Of a stretch of 64,000 nucleotides of DNA, positions 20,994-31,699 are shown piece after piece. The stretch is from Argyresthia goedartella (Eukaryota > Arthropoda > Insecta > Lepidoptera > Argyresthiidae). The notes beneath the pieces are model-generated. The model saw only the letters and a list, made by a program, of their open reading frames with translations. It was not told the origin of the DNA and made no database searches. The stretch is taken from assembly GCA_949825045.1 (NCBI GenBank), contig OX463820.1:10862501-10926500 (forward strand). The letters are read 5' to 3'. Each line of letters opens with the position of its first letter. Position 1 is the first letter of the stretch. Made by a program: the position numbers and the translations under genes.

Positions 20994-21325
20994 GGCCGAA
21001 GCCAGGTCTTCCGTATTTCTTGTTTTTAAGGCCAAAGCCGAGTCTTCCGTAGTTTTGTTTTTTAAGGCCGAAGCCAGGTCTTCCGTATATCTTGTTTTTA
21101 AGGCCGAAGCCAAGTCTTCCGTAGTTTTGATTTTTCAGGCCGAAGCCAGGTCTTCCGTAGTTTTGTTTTTTATGGCCGAAGCCAGGTCTTCCGTTTTTCA
21201 TGTTTTTAAGGCCGAAGCCAAGTCTTCCGTAGTTTTGTTTTTTTAAGGCCGAAGCCAAGAATTGCGTGTTTTTGTTTCAGCCGAAGCCAAGTCTTTTTGT
21301 TTGTTTTATAAGGCCGAAGCCACGT
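20994..21325. repeat. 36-bp minisatellite (about nine to ten units)
   Basis: The word ggccgaagcc recurs at 20994, 21030, 21066, 21102, 21138, 21174 and 21210, exactly 36 bases apart, then at 21247, about 21280 and 21312 with small indels. Because the unit is a multiple of three, the minus strand stays open from 21258 to 20959 and reads as 12-residue repeats of the form (K)KQNYGRxGFGL. It lies about 80 bases beyond the stop of the I-clade LINE, in its 3' UTR position. A tandem array inside the element's 3' UTR is the simplest reading; a repeat peptide is possible but unsupported. Confidence 0.92.
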
Positions 21326-21404
21326 CACATTTGAGGAGTCATGTCCGTGTAATATATCTCTTAGTCCGTGTATTGTTTCAAGTCCGATACATATTTTTAC
21401 CACT

Positions 21405-22499
21405 CTAAATATCTTCAATAGTAGAGCAGATATAATCGTAAATATATTGATAATTTTCAAAATTCTTCAATAAGTCAACAGTGGTACGCGGGATATCTTC
21501 TGGTTTGTAGATGAGCAACAGTTTATCAATAAAGGCAAGGCGTTGTATAATATAGGCGGGGCAATCGAAAAATATATGATCCAGTGTTTGATTAGCGGCA
21601 TTACAGATATTACAAATTGGCGAAGAAATAATTTGCATACGGTGAAGATGTGATCCGAAGCGACAGTGACCAAATCTGAGACGTGTCATTATAACATAGA
21701 ATTTCCTGCTTTTCCACATGTTTGACTTAGAGAACCAGGCACGTCCAATCCTTCCACTAACGGATCCGTACCAGGAACCTTTAACTGCAAGAGTTTGTTG
21801 CCAATAACTAAACCATTCTTGTTTCAAATTCTGTTTGAGTTTGGTAATGAAATCAGAGTTTGGCACAGGTACAGTAGACTCAGGAGCATTACTTTCAACC
21901 TTGGCCAGGAAGTCGGCATTTTCGTTTCCTGTCACTCCGACATGAGATGGAGTCCACATAAAGATAATATGTACATTTAATTTATGAAGTTGGGAGTAGC
22001 GATTCTTGATATCGTAAATAATATAATTGGTGTTGCAGTCTAGTTTGTTTGATTGAAGAGCTTTTAGAGTACTCATACTGTCAGATATTATGACCCACTT
22101 GTTTTCCGGGGAATCAGCTGGGTGTTCCGAAATATAAGTTAATGCTTTCGATATAGCAAGTGCTTCTGCTGAAAAGATACTCATTTCTTGTGGCAATTTC
22201 ACTCCGAATCCATTTTTAATGTGCGGTAGGTATATAGCTGCGGCAACGCCGTTATCAGTTTTTGAACCATCAGTGTATATTTGAGTAAAATCAATATATC
22301 TTGCCAGTTGTTCACAGATTTCATGTTTATTCTTTTTCTCGGGATCAATATGAAATACCATTGAAGTGAATTTACTATCAAAATCGTCTGAGTAGCATGC
22401 CCAATGATCTTGGCTTCTATGTATATTAGACTGCTGATTAAAGTCAACCATATAGGAAAAATCATGAAGAATGTAGGTAGTTTTGGAGGAAGAGGCCAA
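21405..22499 (-). pseudogene. I-clade LINE: RNase H and C-terminal region
   Basis: An open stretch of 364 codons. The RNase H domain has all four catalytic acids: Asp in IYTDGSKTDNG (about residue 76), Glu in SAEALAISKAL, Asp in ISDSMSTLKALQ, and the last Asp in GNENADFLAK preceded by WTPSHVG. A zinc-like segment follows, CNICNAANQTLDHIFFDCP, after the FGHCRFGSHLHR motif common to I-type elements. RNase H in LINEs trims the RNA strand during reverse transcription. The reading frame differs from that of the preceding RT thumb, so a frameshift near 22490 is needed to join them. The domain itself is undamaged. Confidence 0.9.
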
Positions 22500-22945
22500 A
22501 GCCTGATAATTCTGTAAAATTGTACCAAATTTTTAAACAAAGCATGGGGCTCAATGGCTAACATTTTTAAGATAAACCTGTATTTTAGGTACTTGAAGCG
22601 AAGATTCAACGATGGAATATTACATTCCACTTGAAGGGAATTAGTGGGCGTGGTTTTCATAGCACCAGTAATAAGTCTTAAATTGTTATTTTGAATTACT
22701 TCCAATTTTCTTACAAGTTGATCATTAGCTGCAAAGCAAATAAAGCCATATTCAAAATGACTCCGAACTATGGCCTTATACAAAGTTATTAATACTTTCG
22801 GATCTGAACCCCAGTAAGTTTTAGTAAGAGACTTCAATATGTTATAACCCCTATTTGCAGAGAATATAATCTTATCAACATATTTCTTCCACGAGCAGTT
22901 ACCCGTAAAAATAGCTCCCAAAAACTTGATCTCCGATGCAAACAT
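22490..22945 (-). pseudogene. I-clade LINE: RT thumb/connection
   Basis: This is the usable part of the ORF 22945-22199 (248 codons). Motifs: EIKFLGAIFTGNCSWKKYVD (thumb with the conserved FLG), SLTKTYWGSDPKVLITLYKA, VRSHFEYGFICFAA and NNLRLITGAMKTTPTNSLQ, the last being the 'ITGAMRTTP' signature between RT and RNase H. It joins to the RT only by crossing a run of A on plus (22963-22974), a likely slippage site. The frame is left again near 22490. Confidence 0.85.
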
Positions 22946-24150
22946 TAAAGGAGTGTTATTAAAAAAAAAAAAAACTGAGCTTGTTTGATTTTGTGGAAAA
23001 TTAACACTTTAGATTTTTCAGGACTGATGTCTAAATTTAAATATTTGAAATAATTTGAGAACCTAGAAAGCGAATCATTTAGATTTCGCATAACCTCATT
23101 TGCATTCATTCCAGAGCTATATATCACCAAATCGTCCGCAAACTGAAGGTTTCGGACTTTGGAGCCCAAAATAAGATTAAGTTTATGAATATACAAAGTG
23201 AATAAGAGTGGGCTTAAAATCCCACCTTGACAAACTCCCCTAAAAGATGAGCGGGGACCGAGCAATTGATTGTTAATCTTTACATAAACTTTTCTGTCGT
23301 GAAGAAAGGAAAAAATAAAATCAATAAATTTAATAGAAATCCCAATGGAAGCTAATTCCCTACACAAAATATGATGATTGACATTATTGAATGCACCAAC
23401 AACATCAAAAAAGACTCCGGCAAACGACATATTCTTCTTCACAGATTGAAAGATGTCTAATTGTAATTGAGCTATACTTTCTCTTGACGATCGACCTTTG
23501 CGAAACCCAAACTGGTTCATGGGTAGTATATGATTGGATTCAACAAAAAACTCTAGCCTTTGTTTTAGAACTTGTTCAAAAATTTTACCAACGCAAGATG
23601 TAAGTGCTATAGGTCTATATGAGTCAGGGCAATGTTTCTCTTTATTTGGTTTTAATATTGGAATAAGACAATCTGATTTCCAATCATCAGGAATTATATT
23701 TTGAGACCATAAAGAATTGAACACATTTAAAAGAACTGATTTAGATTTATTAGAAAGCATTTTTAACATTTTGTAAGGAATCCCGTCAAAGCCAAAAGCT
23801 GTATCTCTCCTAGATGAAATAGCTGACTGTAATTCTTGAAAAGAAAATGGTTTTACCAGAAATTCGCTGTTCTTAGCATGCACATAACTATGTAAATTCA
23901 AGTTAGACTCAACGGTATCAGGCGTATATTTTTTAAGGAGTTCGAAGACCCAACTTTTGTTATTGTTTGAGAAACTATGTACGAAAGTTTTATTAAATTT
24001 TTTCATGATAGTCCAAATATGCGAAATCGGCGTGGTTCTGTTGAAGGATTCACATAATGAAACCCAACTAATTTGTTTTTGCTGCTTTAATGTAAGCTTT
24101 TTAAGAGCTTGCTTCTTTTTGAAATTAATGTAATTAAATTCAGTTGGATA
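22945..24150 (-). pseudogene. I-clade LINE: reverse transcriptase
   Basis: RT core of the I-type element, open from 24150 to 22945. Motifs in order: FDGIPYKMLKMLSNKS, DDWKSDCLIPILKPNKEK, SYRPIALTSCVGKIFE, NQFGFRKGRSSRESI, GVFFDVVGAFNNVNH (motif A Asp), CQGGILSPLLFTLYI, and LQFADDLVIYSSG (catalytic FADD). All catalytic Asp residues are present. A TAA at about 24152 separates it from the endonuclease in the same frame, since AYIQF-stop-NYPTEFNYINFKK reads through without a shift. The frame ends at the poly-A run near 22963. Confidence 0.92.
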
Positions 24151-24154
24151 ATTT

Positions 24155-25152
24155 TAAAATTGAATATACGCTTCTTTAGAGCACTCTACAACCTGGCTGC
24201 ATTTTTCATTCCACCATGGGAGAGGAATTCTTTTTTTCCTAAATATACCTGGTGATGAATTATTATTACGAAAACTGGACACTGGTGATGAATTCCGAGC
24301 AGCTAAAATTAAAATATCAATAAGATTTTTATAGCAATCTTTAGAGTTTGAGGTATCTATATTAAATTCTTGTAGAAGGGTATCTACATTTTTTTTGTAA
24401 TTATTCCAATTAACACGACAAAAGTTTAAATGAGTTTTCATAGCTGAACAGTCTAATGGAGATGAAGTGTAAGGTGAATTGTTGTGAATAAGTATTTTAA
24501 TTATTACTGGAAGATGGTAACTACCTAGCGGGTCATCATACACTGTCCAATCACAGTTCAGAGCCAGTGATGGAGAAATAAAAGAAAGATCTAAAGCATT
24601 TCGCCTCCATTGGTGTGATCCAATACTGGTCATTTGGCCATCATTTAGCAAAACTAAGTTATTGTCATTAGTACTTGAAAGGACATCACGACCACGAGCG
24701 TCTGTTGATTGACATCCCCATGCCGAATGGAGAGCGTTGAAATCTCCCGCAAAAAGCACAGGTTCTGGAACGCTTTGTATAAGTTGATCAAATTTATGTT
24801 TGGTAAAAACCGGTAGACAGTTTTTAGGGCTATAAAAACTAACAATTGATACTTCCTTATTATCTCCGTACATTAAACGTATTGCTATGTTCTGAATGGA
24901 ATTATCATAAAATGTATCAAGTTTTCTAAAAGTTAAGCTGTTATGAACAATTATGGCAACACCATTATGGTCGTTGCCGGAGTCCAATCTACAAATATTA
25001 TAACCTCGAATATTGAAACGTTGATTCGGTTTTAGCCGAGTTTCACAAATAATTGCTACGTGAATATTATTCTCCTTCAGGAAATGTGTTAAAACAAGTC
25101 TATTACTAATTAAACTTTGTGAGTTCCATTGCATTATGTTTAATTGATCCAT
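24155..25152 (-). CDS. I-clade LINE: apurinic-like endonuclease domain
   Basis: A 332-codon open stretch starting MDQLNIMQWNSQSL. EEP-family (APE-like) endonuclease motifs: Asn in MQWNSQS, Glu in AIICETRLKPN, GYNICRLDSGNDHNGVAI, VSFYSPKN, AGDFNALHSAWG (Asp and Asn), NALDLSFISPSLAL, and a SYHLPVIIKI terminal His. It nicks target DNA to prime reverse transcription. ORF2 of the element begins here, 18 bases after the ORF1 stop at 25170. The stop codon at 24154 is probably a mutation, because the same frame goes on into the RT. Confidence 0.9.
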
Positions 25153-25169
25153 TAAAAAAAAATAACAAA

Positions 25170-25391
25170 TTAATTACTCTTACTTAGTGTCTCAAGAAGA
25201 ATGGTTTTAATGTTTTGTGAATTAATTGAAAGTTCGTTTGTTTTGTTCTGAGTTAGTAACTTAGTTACCGAGCCTACTATAATGTTCATTATATGTTCTG
25301 AATTGAGAAGCAGTGCTAGCTGATCAGAAGGGCTTTTAGATATTAGTGGAGGAAATGATTTTTCCAGGGTTTCAGCAAATGTTTTCTTCAC
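25170..25391 (-). pseudogene. I-clade LINE: C-terminus of gag (ORF1), distal to insertion
   Basis: Open stretch of 73 codons (VKKTFAETLEKSFPPLISKS...ETLSKSN-stop) directly upstream of the endonuclease ORF. It has no zinc knuckle and is the end of ORF1, whose main body lies at 30118-31002. The two parts are separated by the inserted CR1-like LINE. The join is at TTTTGTGA-like sequence on both sides (about 30116-30123 and 25393-25400). Confidence 0.72.
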
Positions 25392-25683
25392 AATTCACAA
25401 TTCTTTATTGCACAGAACATTACAACAATACAATTATACACGAAATTAAAAGGCAAAGGCGAGCTTATCTCTCAACAGAGATTTCTTCCAGCAAACCTAT
25501 CTGGATAGGATACATATAAAATGAAAAGGGTAGTCTAGTGCAATTAAATACTTACCAAATACCAATAAAATATGATACTTACTATAAAAATACATATAAT
25601 CAAAGAAATAGTAGATAAAATAAGAATAAACAAATAATAATAATAAATAGATAAATACAATTACATACTTATATATACAATAC

Positions 25684-26010
25684 CTATGATGATAGAGAAA
25701 GTAAGTGCTCTTTCAAGCGATTCTTAAAGGAGAAAAGAGTGGGACTGTCCCTTATAGTGCAGGGAAGTGCGTTCCACAGCCGAATGGCCCTCAGCCTGAA
25801 CGAGTGCTCGTAGGCGACGGTGTTATGCTGCGGAATACATAGAAGAGACACCGTGTGAGATCTCCGCTCCTTGCCTCTGGAGAAAAGGAACTCAAAACGT
25901 TCACGAAGGTAGGAAGGATATCTGGGATTTCTCAAGATGTTAAAAAGTAAAGTCAATATGTGGAAATCACGGCGAAGACGAATCGGGAGCCAACCCAGTT
26001 CCTTGCGATA
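25684..26010 (-). pseudogene. CR1-like LINE ORF2, C-terminus
   Basis: After a frameshift near 26005 the RT frame continues as RKELGWLPIRLRRDFHILT, NPRYPSYLRERFEFLFSRGK and HSFRLRAIRLWNALPCTIRD, ending FKNRLKEHLLSLSS. 'LGWLPIRLRRDFH' and 'F..rairLWN.LP' are standard C-terminal signatures of CR1/Jockey-type LINEs. It is followed by about 280 bases of 3' UTR. Confidence 0.85.
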
Positions 26011-27311
26011 CTGCGAGACGTGGTCATACGCAGCCCGAAGATGAACCGAATCCCGAGGTTCTGAAGTCGTTCGAGTTTATTCAGTTTTTCTTCGTTCGCA
26101 CTCACCCAGCAAGCATCGGCATAATCAATTAAAGGAAGTAGAAGGGACTGGGCTAGAGTGACTTTAGTATGCCGTGGAAGGAAGTATTGTAATTTCCGAA
26201 GAGAGTGAAACGATGCAAAGACTCGTCTGCTGACCTCGGAGACATGGGGCGACCAAGACAGCATGTTATCGAATACAATTCCGAGATTTTTAGCTTTATC
26301 GCTGTATTTGATTACGGTTCCATCAAATATTAGAGGAGCGATTGGAAGTTGTAACAGGTTAAGAGAGTATCGGGTTCCCAAGATCAAGGCCTGCGACTTT
26401 CTCGGGTTGACCAGAAGCCCATATGAGAGGGCCCACTTCCTGATATTCTCGAGGTCAGCATTCAGAGCCTCCACAGCCGGAGTCACATCACGCGGAGAGA
26501 AATGCCGGTATATTTGGAGGTCATCTGCATAAAGATGATATGAAGAAGTAAGTACATCAGAGATTGAGTTGATAAAAACCGAGAACAGAAGGGGTGAAAG
26601 GATGCCACCCTGAGGAACCCCAGTGAATAGATCGCACCAATCGGTGGATGTTTCCTCAGAATTGATGCGTTGTTGTCGATCTCTGAGATAGGAGTCAAAC
26701 CAGCGGGCGGCATGAGAGGAGACATTAAGTGAATGGAGGATCGCAACCAGGATATCAAAATCCACGTAGTTGAAAGCGCTGCTGAAGTCAAGCAGTGCCA
26801 GCATAGACATCCTCTTCTGATCCATCGCAAGTTGGATGTCATCTGTCACTTTGAGTAGAGCGGTGGTATTGCTGTGACCCGGCCTAAAACCCGATTGGAA
26901 AGAATTAAGGAGATTCATGGAGGAAAGATAGGTGGATAGTTGAGTGTGTACAATGGATTCAAGGACTTTGGAAAGGATGGGCAGGATAGAAATAGGACGA
27001 TATTCTTTGTAGGAAGTTGGGTTGGATGTTTTAGGCAAAGGGATCACGAGAGCACGTTTCCACTGACTAGGGAAGTGACAGTCAGAGAGTGAAGCATTAA
27101 TTATGTGAGTGATAACCGGTAGCAATTCTCCAAGAACACATGTCAACATTTGAGAGCAGATTTTGTCATCGCCGACGGCTTTTGATGAGATTGCTAGCAC
27201 TGCTTTCCTGACTGCAGCAATTCCAACATGACGCAGATTGAAAGAAGAGTGGCAGGAGACAGTCCTGGAAAGCAAGTTACGGAGTGTGGCATCCTTGACA
27301 GATGGATCCAT
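25953..27311 (-). pseudogene. CR1-like LINE ORF2, reverse transcriptase
   Basis: An open stretch of 452 codons. Motifs: AVGDDKICSQMLTCVLGELL, FPSQWKRALVIPLPKTSNP, YRPISILPILSKVLE, NSFQSGFRPGHSNTTAL, MLALLDFSSAFNYVDFDIL (motif A), TGVPQGGILSPLLFSVFIN, SSYHLYADDLQIYRHF (catalytic YADD), and KNLGIVFDNMLSWSPHV (thumb). The catalytic residues are intact. The frame enters from the endonuclease by a frameshift near 27490 and leaves by another near 26005. RT activity would need both to be corrected, so this copy is defective. Confidence 0.92.
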
Positions 27312-27447
27312 CTGGATGGGGGGGACAGCAAAAAAATGATTGAGACCGTTAAGGTCGATGTTACCAACCGTCAGGTCCTGGGACTTACCAATACCAAGGG
27401 TCTTAAGAAATTTCCAAACTTGTGCAGGGGCGTAGTTTTCGATACAT

Positions 27448-28611
27448 TCAAATATATGACGGCGTTTGGCATCTCGACACAGACGGGCGATTACGAAGAC
27501 TTTTGTATGCTAAGAGATTTTCTTCGGTCGGATCCTTTTTGTATTTAGTCTTGGCACGGTTTCTCTTAGCCATCAGACCCTTAATGGTATCAGTAAGCCA
27601 TGGAGCGGGGAGATGTTTAACTTTAACCTTCTTGACAGGAGCATGTTTGTCAAACAAGCTCAGGACAATCGTGTTAAAGTTTTGGACCTTATCATCAACG
27701 GACTCACTTCCCAGAACAAGGGACCAATCTATGGAAGAGGCGTCGGATTTAAGGGAAGTGACATCAATACCCTTGAAACTACGAAGTTCAAGAAACTTAG
27801 CTCTACGCTTGGGGGGCCTAATTTTGTAGGATAGGTAAATTAAATCATGGTAGGAGAAGGGAGCACTGAGTTGACCATGTACGGCAACCTTAGTGGGGTT
27901 AAATATTATCATCAAGTCAAGAAGAGAGGGGTTACAGTGAGGCTGAAAGTGAGTGGCATCAAGGGGAAGAATGTGTAAATTCAAGGAGTTAACAATGGAT
28001 TGCAGTTTGTCTGATCGAGCATTGTTTTTAAGGAGGCAGGTGTTAAAATCACCAAGAATAAGAGTAACAGGATAAAGAGGAGACAGGTCATTAAGAAGAG
28101 TTTCAAAAGATTCAAAGTAATCTATGCGAAGAGAGGGGCTGTAGTAAACACCCAGAAGAACTTTATTGTGACGAAGACATATCTCTAAAAATAAGTGTTC
28201 CGCAGAACCAGAGTATAGGCTGGGCTAGTGGCTGATAACTTTGCACGAGATGTCAGAACGAAGGTAGATGGCAACGCCGCCATCAGCCTTACCCGTTCGA
28301 TCATTACGAAAGAGCGTGAACCCTGGCAGAGCATACATGGAAGAAGAGAGGGACGGCTTGAGGAAAGATTCGGAGACAAGAATTCCGTGAATATTCTGGT
28401 CAATGAAGGCATCAAGAAGATCAGCGTAGCTGGCGTGAATGCTCTGGGCATTAATATGCACGATGTTGAGATTAAAGCCAAGGGTCGAGAACACGCGTTT
28501 CAGATTATCAGATAAAGAGCCATCCGCCGACAACCCACCTCCCGCACTAAGTGAAACATCGCTATCAGAGCTAGAAAAGAAGCTATCGTTAAAATTGTTT
28601 AAGGTATTCAT
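27448..28611 (-). pseudogene. CR1-like LINE ORF2, endonuclease domain
   Basis: ORF2 starts at MNTLNNFNDSFF (28611) with an acidic Ser-rich leader. The EEP endonuclease follows: IVHINAQSIHA (Asn), VSESFLKPSL (Glu), GYYSPSL-type strand, LILGDFNTCLLKN (Asp/Asn at about 28050) and SYHDLIYL (His). One TAG interrupts the frame at 28223-28225 (VISH-stop-PSLYSGSAEH); the rest of the domain is open. The linker VKHLPAPWLTDTIKGLM precedes a frameshift near 27490. Confidence 0.85.
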
Positions 28612-29123
28612 AAACTAAATAGATATACATATAAATTATAAAATAAATTTATATTAATAGGATCTACTTTAAAATACTTTTGGTGCCAAGCCTGAACTCA
28701 ATCTTTCACTGGGCATGCTGGGAAAGAAATCAAGGTTAACAGAAATCAACTTGCAATAATTATACAGCAAAAAAGTAAAAACAAATAAAACACAAACAAA
28801 CAGCAAAGATTCAAGCAATATCGAAATCTCGCTATTGCGTTTCGTTACGCGTCATACGAAATGTTTGTACAGAGACATGACAGTAACAAGAAAAGAAAAA
28901 ACGTCGCTGTCAAAAATGACAGTTGACAGTGAGTTGGTGGATTCAATTACCTACCAAGAAATTATGAATTAAACGAGGGTCGGAAGAGAAAACGATAGAT
29001 AAAAAAAAGGAAAAATGTGCAATCTTCACAGAAATTGAAAATACACACATAGTCCACTGCGCGCAGGCATAATCCGACCGAATGACGGAGGCACTGAAGT
29101 GAAGAACACTGGTTGTCGGCGAA

Positions 29124-29944
29124 CTACTTCTTAGCCGCCCCCGTCGTCGATCCACCTCGGCCTCCGCGTGTACGCTTGGCAGTGGTGGCAGGCGCCCGCG
29201 CAGAAGCAGCAGGTGCAGTAGATGTGGACGCAGGGTTGCCCGCTGTCCCGGATTGAGCGGCAGAAGATGGGAACTTGTCGGTAGGAACACCAGAAGCTCC
29301 TTCATCATTTCAATCTTCTGCCGGGACTTGTCGGGAAGCAGCAGAATGATCCTGCCTTCAGTGGACCAGCAGTTCCGCATACCAAAATGCTTCCTGGCCG
29401 CCATGAAAACCTGATGTCTGGCCTTTGTCAAAAACTCAGACATTGTGATGCCCGTGCCCTTCAAGGATGTCTTGCCGTTCCATGCTTCGGACCGGGATCT
29501 GTACATATTGAACCTCACAAGCAGGGGGCGGGGAGCTGATATCTTGATATTGGACCCGAGCCTGTGGGCAACATGAATATCCAATACACACTCTGGCGAC
29601 AATTTCATCTTGTTGGTTAGCACACCCTTAACAACACTTTCTGTTTCTTCGCCTGCGACCTCTGGCACACCGTGCAAGAGAAGCACCTTGCGCCGCGACG
29701 CCTGCTCAAGCCGGTCTTGGCCCACCAGCAGTAGCTCTGCCTGTGAACGGAGCGCATCCAGGCAGTTCCATGTGAATACCTTGAACTCGCTGAAGTCACT
29801 AGCTAAGGTGCTGATGTCCTGCGGGCTGCACGACATCGACATGGTGGCGGACTCCTTCAGCTGCCTCTCATACTGTGCCATCTGGGTGTTGAAATTGGCA
29901 ATGACTGTGTCAATTTTCTCGTTGACTTTGGTGTAAAGATCCAT
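29124..29944 (-). pseudogene. CR1-like LINE ORF1 (coiled coil, RRM-like, RGG tail)
   Basis: RNA-binding protein of the CR1-like element. The N-terminus (MDLYTKVNEKIDTVIANF...) is heptad-like and probably coiled coil (residues 1-90). The RRM-like core reads KVLLLHGVPEVAGEETESVV, HVAHRLGSNIK, RPLLVRFNMYRSR, LKGTGITMSEFLTKARHQVF and GRIILLLPD (residues 95-215), similar to L1-type ORF1 proteins. A frameshift near 29310 moves translation to a Pro/Ala/Ser tail ending RTRGGRGGS, close to a TAG at 29124-29126. The straight ORF to 28943 is an artefact of that shift. Confidence 0.82.
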
Positions 29945-30117
29945 GGTGTTTTGTTGTGATGAAAGGAGGTGAGGAAAGCTTTTGCAAATTATTGACCCAG
30001 TTTAAGTAGGGGTTCAGGCCTAGTTTTCAATAAGATTTATTAGCATTAATAAAATAATTGTATTTTTAAATTAAATTATTTACACAGCCACAAAATTTTG
30101 CAGTTTATTTCTAGGCT

Positions 30118-31002
30118 ACCCTCACAAAATTTCTTGTCTAATTTCATTTTGTTTTGATTAATTTTCTCCCTTTTCACAGGGCAGTCAGGTGAGATGGCGT
30201 TATGATTGCCTTTGCAATGACAGCAAGAGGCATCCGCTGCATCAACTGTGCAAGACTTGAAGTTGTGGCTGCCTGAGCAGATAGAGCACTTCTCTGCGTT
30301 TTTACAAAATTTAGCTATGTGTCCATACCTCAGGCACCGCAGACACTGCTTCACTGGAGCGATGTACGGGCGAACCTCGAAGCGCCAGCTGTTCAGATCC
30401 ACACTGTCGGGCAGGGATGGGCAGGAGAATGTTATTGAGACTGTCTTCAAAGGCTGGAACTCAACAGTGTTATTGTTAATTGTTCTTTTCATAAATCTTC
30501 TTACTGATACTATGTTTTTGGAGCAAGAAATATTTGAATAGATCTGCTCATTGGATAAATCAAGTGGTACATGTTGTATTACTCCAGTCACTTCAGTGGC
30601 CGTAGCAGGAATAGTCGCCTTTAGTTTGTATGAATCCAGAAATGTTTTATTGCTTAAAGCTGCATTGGCGAGCCCTGGCCGCTCAAACACAACGCCAATA
30701 TTGTATTTGTTGATGCGTCTTAACTGTTTTATGCCTTTATTGAATCTTTTGAGGCAGTTCGCTAGAGCCATCATGTCTCTGTCGCCCAATGCCTTGCCAG
30801 TGTCGCTGCTTTCAAAATAAACGATATAATCTAATTTACCTCCATCCACTGGGTAATAACGGACATAATCCGGGACCTGAAAAGGCTTATACTTATCCTT
30901 GTCATCTTTTGGTTCATCACACGGACTTGAGGATTCCCCACTATCAGACAGATCCTCCTCCTCCTCTTCCTTCTTTCTTTTCTTAGGCTTCTTCCTGCCC
31001 AT
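30118..31002 (-). pseudogene. I-clade LINE: gag (ORF1) with three CCHC knuckles
   Basis: ORF1 of the I-type element, starting MGRKKPKKRKKEEEEEDLS with a basic then acidic tail. The middle region reads VRYYPVDGGKLDYIVYFESS and MMALANCLKRF. Three zinc knuckles lie near the end: CLRCLRYGHIAKFC, CSICSGSHNFKSC and CCHCKGNHNAISPDC (about residues 220-285). Such gag proteins coat the element RNA. The ORF continues to 30076, but its last codons (after KLDKKFCEG, about 30118) are from the inserted CR1-like LINE. The true C-terminus is at 25391-25170. The coding part is free of stops. Confidence 0.9.
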
Positions 31003-31269
31003 TTTTAACCAATTTACAGTATTTTTAGATAGCCTACTGTAATTAAATTAAATTTTCAAAATTTCAATTAAAATTTTCCGCCTATCAAGACAAAAGTTCC
31101 CGCGCTTTTTTCTTATCATTCTTAAATATGATTGTACATTTTAGTTTTCATTAGACAGTTTTTTTTTATATTATGAGAATTTCTTTTTTTGATATAATTA
31201 TACGACCGGAAAACTGAGCGGTTGACCGACACAGTTATGACTCTCAATGGCATTGTAGGTCAGCAGAAT

Positions 31270-31480
31270 GTAATCATGAAAAATATAAAAGAACAAGTCC
31301 TGACTGACTGACTTACTGATTCATCATCGCAGGGCCAAAACGGCTAAAGTGAAGGCTGAAATTTGGAGAGTGGCTTTATTTAATGACGTAGGGATCCACT
31401 AGGAAATGGTTTTACAGAATTCGGACCCTAAGTGGGTCAAAAAGACCTTAAAAGTTTGTAATTTTGTATGGGAAGTTTAT
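31270..31480 (+). repeat. Dispersed lepidopteran-type repeat fragment
   Basis: gtcctgactgactgacttac, then gattcatcatcgcagggccaaa, 'ggctgaaatttggagagt' and 'gggtcaaaaagaccttaaaag...ttttgtatgggaagttt'. The order of these motifs is familiar from an abundant unclassified repeat in moths and butterflies (recall, not search). No second copy is present in the window. Confidence 0.4.
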
Positions 31481-31699
31481 ATGGGCTCAATGAACTGGAA
31501 TGTGTTCCTGATTTGAATCATCGATTGCCTCGAATGTATTCAGCCAGCTCAACTCTAGGATTCTTTATTTTCACATTCGTCCATCAATGGACTTGGACAG
31601 GCAAACGTCTTTCAACCTTACAATACAGCCTCTCTAGGTTTCCTTGGAACCATTTTAGTTATGCCTTAAGAAGGTCCGGTAATTTTAACTGACTTCAAA

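Larger units (their letters stand above)
25395..30117 (-). mobile_element. CR1-like LINE inserted into the I-clade element
   Basis: A nearly full-length two-ORF LINE of about 4.7 kb in the same orientation as its host. The order is 5' UTR (30117-29945), ORF1 (29944-29124), a gap of about 0.5 kb, ORF2 (28611-25684), and a 3' UTR ending in a short (AATTGTG)n tail at 25393-25408. It disrupts the gag ORF of the I-type element and so is younger. Short matching ttgtga sequence at both host junctions suggests a target-site duplication. Confidence 0.82.

Noticed and set aside
20994..21325. CRISPR array (regular 36-base spacing)
   Set aside because: The period has no separate unique spacers, the units are contiguous tandem repeats, and the DNA is eukaryotic.
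20959..21460. Repeat ORF (GFGL units) with an upstream hydrophobic MKIINIFTIISALLL start as a neuropeptide precursor
   Set aside because: No dibasic-Gly cleavage sites, the two ORFs are in different frames, and the hydrophobic start overlaps the end of the LINE RNase H coding region.
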